Assembly: GCF_964275005.1 (NCBI RefSeq)
Contig: NC_092701.1
Span: forward strand, 11,760,788-11,824,787
Origin: Diadema setosum
Lineage: Eukaryota > Echinodermata > Echinoidea > Diadematoida > Diadematidae
DNA length: 64,000 nucleotides
Reading direction: 5' to 3'
Positions 13,149 to 23,800 of the stretch are shown one piece after another; the stretch's first letter is position 1, and every line of letters starts with the position of its first letter. The translations under genes and the position numbers were made by a program. Under the pieces are notes generated by a model. The model saw only the letters and a program-made list of their open reading frames with translations, did no database searches and was not told where the DNA came from.

Positions 13149-14479
13149 TAATGATAATTTGTACTTGGCCATGCATCGTATCATTGATTGCAAACTTAAC
13201 AAGTCTCAAGGCACACAGGTACATGGTACAACTAATCTTACTTTTGACTGAAAGCTATTGTAACATATGGTCCATATAAGGGCTGTTCACATTTACATGT
13301 ACCACAATCGATCACATCTTTCACATAGGAGCATGTGCATGATGATACATTATACTACCATACTATACTTTCTGCATGCTTATTATACACCCACCAACAT
13401 GATTGCTCTAAAAGCACACTGATAACATGCATCACTTCTCTAAGAATTGCTGGCACATACAGTAAAAACAGATTAAACTTAAAATTTTTCATGCTGCGAT
13501 CGATCTATCTTCAGTAAAATGGACTTGCCAACAATTTTTTGGGAATGACTGTACCTCACTCCATGTATACAAACTTCAATGTCTCCCAAACTTGCTGAAA
13601 TGAATCGTGTATTCACATGAATTTTAAGCCCAAAGGTGAAATTTACAATATATTCCACTTTTGTACTGCATGATTTCTACCTTATCTTCAGCTGCACCTC
13701 AGGCTGACTTCTAGCTTAAATACTTTTCAACTGAGGTAAACATTATGAGAAAATTATGGTCCCAAGTCTTCATAACATACAATAAAAGACTCTTTAATAA
13801 AAAATTGAGGCAGAGGTAATGGACCATTAGCACAAAATCAGTAGGAATGAGAAGCATCACTACAGGGTGACAACTGACGGTCTTTACTAGCTAACCACAC
13901 AATTCTGAAAAACTTCTAATCAAAAATGAAATGACATCGTAAATCATCCCACAATCGACTCTGGAATATCTTGTCCAACTACACAGTATGTAATTGCTTC
14001 CTGAATAGAATATAAATAGCTTCACAGCATGCTCACACCTGAAAACAACAAAAAGGCAAACAACAACAATGTCCATAATATACAATCTGTATAAAGGACA
14101 ATTAATGAGGATGGTTTATGGCTACTTCACTACTTGCCATATTATGAATATATTGCTACACTTGAATGACTATGAATAATCACCTGGCAATTCATCATGA
14201 GGCAAACATGAAACATTACACAATATGCTGAAAAAAAGTGTGAGTCACACTCCATTATAACTATTTTGAGCTGTCCACACATCAGACAATTCATGTCAAT
14301 TCTTCAAGATTTATATCCTTGAAACTTTGCATTTGCCAAATTTCCCTCCCTTGTTAAATGCTGCACTAAATTTTATTATAAAATGGGTTCAAGAACGTAG
14401 CCAATAGGAAGCGCTGAAATGAGTCACGTGTGCTTTGGTTATTCTAGTCCCATCGCACTGCGTGTTAAATCCTATTGCC

Positions 14480-14700
14480 GATTGTCTGTGCGCGCGGCGG
14501 CTCCTTTGAATTGCATGCATACAGTACGCGCTGTACTGTACTGTACTGTAAACAACTTCTAGTTTGGGCTGCCGGCCGGCCGGCCTTTCTTCCCTGCATA
14601 ACATGATGTGTGGCGTACGTATACTCTTATACGTACACTTTGCACAGTACAGTAGACCAAGCGTTGTGGGACCGGACGCGTACATGGAGTCACTTTGAAG
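14480..14700. other. CpG- and GC-rich patch
   Basis: The patch is GC-rich against an AT-rich background and includes GCGCGCGGCGG, CCGGCCGGCCGG and repeated TGTAC. It could be a promoter-like island or transposon-derived. No start codon or donor beside it supports a gene. Confidence 0.3.
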
Positions 14701-15015
14701 GGCAAATCCAACGATTTAGCAGGTTAATTCTCACGCCGTTTTCAGAGTATGTTGTCTAGTAGGCCTATATGAGGAGTCTATATCAAGTCTTTAAGGTAAA
14801 GGGTGCATATTCTATGTAAAATAAGTAAGTTTTCATGCGGGAACTTAAGTGTCCGGAAACCCAACCCCCCCCCCCCCATCATTCTTATACTGTATGTGCG
14901 GGATTTCCGAGTGCGACGTGCGTAAATGTTTGGGACGGACATCGTCGGACGTCTTGACCCACAAAGGTACGTGAAAAATGCTGTTAGTTTTCGAATTTTT
15001 GACCCATTTTATAAA

Positions 15016-15094
15016 ACAAATGATGCACAGGATTATTTCGTGGCGTTAGTGGAGGCGTAGCTCACTAACGCACTCTATCCTGTGCATCATTTGT
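15016..15094. repeat. Perfect nested hairpin
   Basis: An 18-base arm ACAAATGATGCACAGGAT (15016-15033) is repeated exactly in inverse at 15077-15094. Between them GCGTTAGTG and CACTAACGC form an inner stem around a short loop. The structure may be the end of a decayed TIR element: inverted 14-base blocks related to TTATAAAATGGGT also lie at about 14380 and 15001. Confidence 0.65.
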
Positions 15095-15339
15095 ATACTA
15101 GTGTACAGTCAATTCATTTCCTCTTAGCCTAACATATTTATTTGTAAATTCAACATTCCAAATTATTGCCCTTGTCATTTTCTGCAGGCAACATTCTCAA
15201 TATTCTTTAGAAGTATATCTACTCCCGTTATTGCTCTTGAAATTCTCTATAGGCAATATCCTCCTAATTGGCCATGCTACTCTCTGTAAGCTAATTTCAA
15301 ATTGCAATGTTCATCCTTGAATGAAACCCAAATATGTGT

Positions 15340-15988
15340 ATATGAATTGAGGGAATGCAACAATATCATAAGATCACATCAGCAAAGTGTGAGGAAAATC
15401 TGATGATCCATTCAAAAGTTATGAACTTTGAAGTTTTGGTGCAGCCATCACTGGACAAGAAGACTACAACACTTTGTGATGTCATGTACAAGCGTATGAC
15501 AAACGATATAAGAAAATACGTCGCTTGCCCGGAAGAAGGGAACGAGCGCGCGAATACGCGTAAAAATAGATTTCGAGAAAATCGCAATTTAAAGTTTCAA
15601 TTGACTATATCTTTGATATTTGAATATCAATACTGCTGAAAATTCACAAGTGAACAGATAATATTCCAATTTGGTACTAGCTAAAGTGGCTATAATGAAT
15701 AATCTACAAATTGTATGATATTGCTTATGATCTTACCTCATGCAGGTCTTTTCTCGAAATCTATTTTTACGCGTATTCGCGCGCTCGTTCCCTTCTTCCG
15801 GGCAAGCGACGAATACATGTGTATAAAGACAATTCAACATATTTTCTCTTTTCTAGCATAATGAGCACTAGACTTACCAGTTTCAGACAGCAGGGAGACT
15901 ATTACAGTTAACTGATGTCAGTAACAATTTTAGGGAATGTGTACTTTTCATAAGAAAATACTATTTTGTGGAATTCTCTTTAAATTTA
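15340..15988. mobile_element. Decayed relative of the 46889 foldback element, with insertions
   Basis: Sequences at 15345-15490 (GAGGGAATGCAACAATATCA, CAAAAGTTATGAACTTTGAA, the CATCACTGGACAAGAAGAC block) and 15840-15988 match the arms of the element at 46889-47455. The outer TTAA ends are not seen. A second foldback unit (15519-15811) and a TGACCC element (15989 on) interrupt it, so it is the oldest layer here. Confidence 0.6.
15519..15811. mobile_element. Foldback element with perfect 62-base arms
   Basis: The arms at 15519-15580 and 15750-15811 are exact inverted copies. Both contain CGTCGCTTGCCCGGAAGAAG and the CpG-rich GCGCGCGAATACGCG. The spacer is AT-rich with no coding frame. Identical arms imply a recent insertion or gene-conversion-like homogenisation. 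Confidence 0.75.
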
Positions 15989-16659
15989 TGACCCGCTACA
16001 ACAAAAGGTTCCGAAAGTCGGGGAAGGACAATTTTCTAAAAATGGCATGACATTATTCCCTTACCCTTCTACTTTATTTTCATATATAGCACAACTCATA
16101 AAAGTACTCGGTTGCGGAGATATCGATGATTTTATTAGCTCATGTCAAGTAGTTGAGGAAATCAGAGTTTTGAGAAAAACACCTTCAAAGTTCTTCTTCC
16201 GACACTATCATGATCAGGGGGAGGCGAGATATGATGTAGTTTTCACCTCTTAACAATAAAAGGCATGCTCCTAGTGACCTCCACAATGTTCATTCAAGTT
16301 TAGCGCCAGCAGTCCCCGCATGACCAATCAGTAATCAGGATGCCACGCACTGACCAATAAGATCACTCCCTCGTTGCTAGGGGTGGAGTCTAGCTGCAGC
16401 ACTAAATCCAAATCTTCAGACACGTTTCTGTTACGTTGAAAGTCAGAAAATCATGGCCCAGAAAAACGCTAATTTCTGGCCTTTCCTTTGATCATTTAGC
16501 GTCGAAATTTCGGCAGATGATAGACAAAACATTAGACTAGAAAATTATGCCAAAAACAGAAATCCAATTGTTTTGACCAATTTTTATGATGTGACTTCAA
16601 ACTCGATTTTCTCGGCTCAGCCATCAGCGACTTTAGGATCCTTTTGTTGTAGTGGGTCA
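15989..16659. mobile_element. TGACCC-type TIR element, copy 1
   Basis: This 671-bp element starts TGACCCGCTACAACAAAAG and ends with the inverse CTTTTGTTGTAGTGGGTCA; the matched ends continue into AAAGTCG. A second copy, split by a LINE, lies at 62070-63449. Compared with that copy, this one has about 100 extra bases near 16102-16205. No transposase frame is present. Confidence 0.85.
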
Positions 16660-16904
16660 CATTTGGTGTACAGACCTATATCATTGCACATCACAAACTT
16701 AAGCACTCTTGATGGCTGCTCTAAAACTTTAAACATTCAGGAATAACTTTTCTACTTGCAAGTGTTCTATGAAAATGTCTGCAGTCGCTCAATTCACATA
16801 TTCTTCTTTAAATTTTAACCAGCCAAGGCCAGTTACACAATATGGCATGTTCACAGTATACATAACTTGTAAAAAAATGTGAAAACTGTTGTAGGTACCG
16901 CAAA

Positions 16905-17141
16905 TATTTCGACATTTACATTTACTTTCTCATTAAACCATAACTGTATAAGGTTTAGTCTGGCAACATTTTACTTATAACTATTGTTCACATTTTGAGT
17001 ATTTAACAATACTTAAAATTGATTATACGGATTCAGATTTTTACAGTGGTTGTTTCTATTCCAAACTCACATTTTGGAACTATGATAAAGCACTAATGCT
17101 GGGTTTTTGTTTCATCTGCAAATGGTAAATTATGCCTTTAA
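16905..17141. mobile_element. TTAAAGGTCC-family MITE, 5'-truncated copy
   Basis: It matches copies at 32479 and 53688 through TTTAGTCTGG, ATAACTATTGTT, AACAATACTT, AAGCACTAATGCTGGG and the terminal CAAATGGTAAATTATGCC followed by TTTAA. The left TTAAAGG end is missing. Confidence 0.65.
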
Positions 17142-17841
17142 CCAACTTGGCTCCACAGAACACCTTATGCACACAATTTCTACTGATGCACTCAGACCTG
17201 TGCATCGTTTAAGCCAGTGATGTAGCAGTCTCACATCAGCCCTGATACAAGGCATAAAACAATTTTTTTTTTCTTCATTATTACAAAACACAAATTTAAA
17301 AATTCTACATAAATCTCATTCTAGTCAATGCACCTTTGGGACTCAAGGAAATCATTTCTAATTGCAGCACTTCATCTGGCATATCACAATAGCTACATTA
17401 ATGCATAAATCATCATAATAATCACAAAAATAGAGCACATTTGGAAGGCATTCACCAATGCATTGCTATTACACTTCACATTTCATCTCACTACATGCAC
17501 CTTGCATCATATGCAAACAATGCTAATATTCTACATAGCATTCATGTATCAAATGCAGATCCCATAATTCTGCCCCAAACACATTTTACTCAACTATGTT
17601 TGAATAGAAAAAATCAAAATGTGAGGGGAGAGTACAGGGTAGTAATATTAACCACAATCAAATTGTATTGATTGGCAGTCCTGAGACAAAATTTGACCTA
17701 TGCATACTTGTTGATATGAAGTCAAACAAAATGAAGGTAAGACTGACAAAATCAAGAAGTCACAAACGAGGAATACGAAAATAGGATTCAATAATTAATT
17801 TCGTCTATTTTTGGGTTCATTCTCCTGGGAAATCAAGGCAT

Positions 17842-20800
17842 TTAGGACCACACCCAGTAAACTGCTAATAAGAGAGACAATAAAGCTAGAATCCACACCA
17901 ATGGTGATCCCCCTTCACCCTCACTTGCCTTCACATGCCTGGTCTGAAGAGGTTTGTTGATGCGGTCCCAGACGGTCATGATGGCCCCCCGTGCCCCACT
18001 CCACTGGCCGGGCCCAACCAGGCGATACTGGTAGGGTGTGTAGGGTCCAAACACACATCTCAGTGCCAGCAGGGGGTCGTAGAGCATCATCTTGGCAAAA
18101 TTGGGCCTCACCCCGAACTCCACGGCGACGTCGTCCATGTACTTGACAAAGTCCACCTGGATAGTGTGGCGCTGCGAGTTGACGTACCTCTTGGACATCG
18201 CCTCGCTCTTCATCCGCATGTCTTCCAGCATCGTCTCCCGGCGGGGCAAGGAGACGAGCCCCTTGAAGACCCTCGCGGCCCAGCGTGCCTGCATCTCCGA
18301 GATGGGGTTGATGGCACCAAGGGGCTGGATGTAACCAAGGAAGGCCATCGACGCGTGCTTCAGGTTTGGAGGAAAGACGTACTTGTAGAGGGGCAGCTTG
18401 TTCCTCTCCACCTTAAGGATGGAGTCATCTAGGAAGGGGAACCGGAAGATGTACCCCGTCCCCAGGATGACAGCATCCAGCTCCTCTGTGGTCCCATCCT
18501 GGAAGACCACGCCCGTTTTCGTGAAATGCTTCACGTCCGGCTTGACGATGACCGAGCCGTTCATGATGCAGTTGGGAAGGAAGTCGTTGACGGTGGGATG
18601 CTGCGCCATGGGAGAGTGATCCGGTTTGATGCCCAGAAACTTGTGGTCACAGCGCTGCCTGTAAACATCAATCAATTCACATGTAAAGAAACATCCTCAA
18701 CACTGATGACTATATTTTTTTTTTACAGTCTGCAAAGATTCCCCCAAACTGGTGCAGGCAAAAAGTTAAGTAGGATCTCTATCCCATTTCACAAAATACA
18801 ATGACTTCTTTTAACCCTGTAAAGATCACCATCACAACCTGCCATTGATGTTGTGTACCTGCTGGTTATGGTAACGACAGAATTGCCACATTGCTTCATA
18901 TCTCCTCAGTGAGCTAACAGAGTTTATATCAATCGCCACTGACAGTCAAATATGACAGTTCTGTCACAGTATTGGATCAACTTAATGGAGAATGCAGTAC
19001 GTATGAGGCCTGCCAACAGTTAGCAGTAAGAGGAAAAATACCCAAACTACTGAAGTACTATCTAAGATTTTGGTGAGTTGCTTGCCCATATTTACAGGAA
19101 AGAGAAACATCTGACAAATTTGGAACTTCAAAACTATCCCACCAAGATAAAATACGGTTTTCTTTTGTCGTTTCACAATTCTAGGCAACACTGACAGCAA
19201 CGCAGACAAACAGGTGGGTAGGTTTTTGTTACACAGAGTTTTTGAGGAAATTAAAACTGCATGACAATGCTTTTTGGTCAGCTTTGACATCTTTCTAACC
19301 ACTGTCAGATACACACTTTCATTATCGATTAAAATCTTGCTGCATCCTCTTCTGCGATGTAGAGGCAATTGCATAGACAAATATACATTGGTGGGACTAT
19401 GGACAATAAACAATATTAGCAAAAATTTCAAAAACAAACTGCTGAAAATGTGAAATGCTAGCACTCACTCCAGGGCTCTTCGGAAGTTGTACTCCTTAAA
19501 AAAATCTGGCATCATATCGAAGATCCGCCGGATGGCAAAGATGTCTACTGGCATACCCCTATCACCAAGGCGATGGATAATCCATGTTCCACGCCGTGTG
19601 CTCAGGAAGAGCTGGATTTAACAAAACAAGTACAAAATAAAAGAAATGAAGTACATTTTCAGACATCCAGAAAAACACATAAATCAACTCATCATAAGTT
19701 TTCAGGTAAAATCAATGTCTCACAATTACAGTCAACAACAACAAATGAATATAAATGAGTCATAATGAATATCAATGGGTCATAAATGCATGATCTAGGT
19801 GTACAATACTGTTTTTGTTTTTTCATGATAAAAAAGAAAAGACATTGAAAACACACTAACAGAGAATTCATTGGTCTCCAACGTTACATCAGTTGTAAAT
19901 AATCAGTGTTTTGTTTAATTTTATGTGACCCCCAGCTCAAAAGCAGTAGAAAGTCGCAGATTGGGGTTCTCTGTAATGGACCAAAATATGTAATTTCGAA
20001 TGAGTGACTCAAATTTGTAAAATTTGTCCTTTATATGCTGTACCTGGGACACTAATCTTTTCTATACCTAGTGTAAACATTTGGTGGCTTTCAAAAAACA
20101 TGAAATCACTTTTCTGAATCATTGTACATATTTGTATAGAGCAGGTGAAGCTTTTAATGGAAAATAGTATCAGCGATGCTTCTGCACAGGATGCCTGAGT
20201 GACCCTAATCTTCAAGTCCTCTTTTTCTTCCTTTTCTATGAATCTGTACTTCCTAACTGTCTCTCATTTCAATCACTCTTTGAATGGATTATTCCACTCT
20301 TAACAAGTTACATGTATTTCAAAGCACATAACTATCATTTTTAAATCATGTAGAATGTGACCTTCCTCTCTCCTTACGTTTTTTAAAACAACAACAACTT
20401 CCATGTTTGGGTCTTTGCACTTTTCTTTTTATTGTCACTATTTGATATCTTAATAGCTACAAAATCAAAGAAATCACAGCATTGTGTGAATATGCCATTC
20501 ATGAACACAGAAAAGCTTGTGACTTTTGAAATACACAAAGGAAACATCCTTTACACAGACAAACATCTACCTTTGTGGCTTAATCTTTACAACTAGCATT
20601 GATAAAAACATTTAGTTTTCATGCTTCAAGCCAAATTTTGTTTGTAAAGTCAAGCTCTTGTGCTACGGTTTGGTGGAAATTGACAATGGCTGTGTGCCAG
20701 AAAATCACAAATCAGAGTGGAGTCTAACCAGTCTTTTCTCCAAAAGAATTTTTATTGCCTTTACTTTTTATTGCCTTGGGCATGACAAGGAATACAATGC

Positions 20801-23800
20801 AAAAATGTGGATTGACGGCATTCTATTGTAACAGTGATATGTCAAATCTAATGTCAATTGTACCTTAGAGGCAACTCTGCCCAATTCAACAGCAGCGTCA
20901 CAACCCGAGTTTCCGACGCCAACAATCATGATCCGTTTCTTCTCATAGCCATGGGGAGATATATAGTCGTGGGTGTGTAAGACTTTCCCCTGAAAATCTT
21001 TCAGTCCTGTTGAAACCAAATGATATAATTGTCCTTATGGCAGCAACCCATAAACAAACCAAAATCTGCTCTTTAATAATTTCAATACCTTGGGTTAATG
21101 CAGCAGGATTTATGCTGTCTAGTTAAAGGAGACCTCCGGATTGTTGTCAGATTTTTACATTTGAACAACTATAAATCAGTTATACTGAGTACGGAGTTTC
21201 AGAATTTATGATGATTGGGAAGAAGAATAAGAATCTTTTTGAAATTTATATGCACAACGATGATGACATGGTAGCCTCACCATAAGAATGAAGGAGTTGG
21301 GGCTCAAGGGAGCAGAACAAAAGAAAAAGGCATGCATAGATTATACACAGGTGAACTTAAAGCAAGCGGTATTGTAATGGAATTACATTGCACTACATTT
21401 CTGAAATATGTGAGCCTCTATGTCATCATCATTGTTCAGTGTAATTTGTTTAAGATTTTTGAAAATACTGTATACGCCATATATTTCGCGAGTCCAAATT
21501 TTCGCGAATCGGGAATTCCCAACAATTTTGCGGGTGGTTAAATTCGCGATCGTGGAGTCCTGCACTGAACAGAGAAATGTACACGCGTACGTCACATCCA
21601 CATTGGGATCAGAGTCAATATTTTCGCGTGTTTTTAATTTCGCGAATAGCACCCGACTCGCGTAATTTGCGAAAATAAGAACCTCGCAAAATATTCAGCG
21701 TACACAGTATTGTTTCTCTGCTCAAGAACCACACTAATTTATGTACTACAGGATGTGAAATTATGAAAATCGTCTTCAATGCCCCTTTAAATTGATGAAT
21801 TTTTGAACATAAAATGCACTCCTAGTCCCGCAATTCATATCTAGCTTTTAAGACTTGCAACAGTAAGGAACAACATAGGCAAAACCCCTCATGATGTTTC
21901 TATTGTTGGGATCAACAAATCAAATGCCACTGATACAAAGTCACACTGGTGGATACATGTTTTGTTTGTTAAAGTTGTTTTTCAGAACATTTTTCTCGCA
22001 ACGTCCTCTGCAAATTAGACCCCGTTTACAGTGCAGGAAAGGCCGAGCCGCGGCCGAGCCCGGCCTCAATTGCGGGGCCGAGCCCCGCAATTTTGTCTGT
22101 TTACACTGCCGGGCTCAGCCGGGGCTTTTAATTCAAACCTTTCAATATTTTGTCGTAGTGGCGCTCTGCTTAAACAAACGCAATTTGGTATAGTCTGGTT
22201 TCCAGACCCTTTGCCAACTGGACTCCGCTGCAGCGACGAAGGAAAAATCCTTTGCAGGACAAAACCACTTTAAACTATACTAGTTTTCAACGTTGAGGGC
22301 GTTAATATCCTGTATAGTGAAATAGTACGGACATAGGGTCTGGAAGGCAGACTAAATTTGGTACCACATTTGGCCCAGTTTGCGTTTACACTGAGAAAAG
22401 GCCGGGCTCGGCCGCGGCCAAGACCACCTCCAGAGCGTGGCCGAATGCGCGGCCAAGTTTGGCCCCGCATTTGGCCTTTTACACGGAAATGAAGGCGGCT
22501 CGGCCGCGGCCCAGCCCCGCACTGTAAATGGGGTCACAGTCACTTGATAAAATAAAACATATAAATCATGGTACATTCCTTTTAACAGCCCTACATTTCA
22601 AGCTGAAAGTGAAGATGAGAAATGGTATAACATTATCAACAAGGAAAAGTAGAAATTACGCGGTGCGTAATATATGTCCCCGCCGGAAGTAGCATTTTGT
22701 AGCAAAATGTACAATGGTGTAGGTCAAAAATCAAGGTCAAAGGTCAAAGAAGTCAAAGGTCAAAATTCTGTGTAGAAGTTTGGAAGCCCTCACCTAGTGC
22801 CATCACATAAAGCAAACGGAATCGAAATCGGGTTAGAAATGGCGAAGGAGTAGCATTTTGTAGCCAATGTACAATATAAGTCAAAAATCAAGGTCAAAGG
22901 TCAAAGAAGTCACAGGTAAAAATTCTGTGCAGAAGCTTTGAAGCCCTCACCTAGTGCCATCACATTAAGCAAACAGAATCGAAATCGGGTTAGAAATGGC
23001 AAAGGAGTAGCATTTTGTAGCAAAATGTACAATACAGGTCAGAAATCAAGGTCAAAGGTCAAAATTCTGTGTAGAAGTTTTGAAGCCCTCACCTAGTGCC
23101 ATCACATAAAGCAAATGGAATTGAAATCGGGTTAGAAATGGTGAAAGAGTAGCATTTTGTAGCCAATGTACAATATAGGTCAAAAATCAAGGTCAAAGGT
23201 CAAAGAAGTCAAAGGACAAAATTCTGTGTTGAAGTTTTGAAGCCCTCACCTAGTGTCATCACATAAAGCAAACGGAATCGAAATCAGGTTAGAAATGGCG
23301 AAGGAGTAGCATTTTGTAGCAAAATGTACAATACAGGTCAAAAATCAAGGTCAAAGGTCAAGGAAGTCAAAGGTCAAAATTCTGTGTAGAAGTTTGGAAG
23401 CCCTCACCTAGAGCCATCACATAAAGTAAACGGAATCGAAATCGGGGTAGAAATGGCGAAGGAGTAGCATTTTGTAGCCAATGTACAATATACATAAAAA
23501 ATCAAGGTCAAAGGTCAAAGAAGTCAAAGGTCAAAATTCTGTGTAGAAGTTTGGAAGCCCTCACCTAGTGCCATCACATAAAGCAAACGGAATCGAAATC
23601 GGGTTAGAAATGGCGAAGGAGTAGCATTTTGTAGCAAAATGCACAATATAGGTCAAAGGTCAAGGTCAAAGGTCACAACTGAAATTCTGTGTAGAAGTTT
23701 CAAAGCTCCCATGTAGTGCTATCATATAAAGCAAACAGAATCAAAATTGGCTCATAAATGACAGAGAAGTAGCAAAGTGAACATTTTGATCACACACGGA

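Noticed and set aside
17935-18432. 165-codon plus-strand frame across the last FMO exon
   Set aside because: It is the antisense shadow of the GC-richer FMO coding exon.
18982-19464. 160-codon minus-strand frame in FMO intron 4
   Set aside because: It runs into the donor of FMO exon 4, has no motif, and the verified exon uses another frame.
22031-22576. GC-rich frames on both strands
   Set aside because: They fall within the TIR element at 22018-22535 and read its inverted GGCCGCGGCC blocks.
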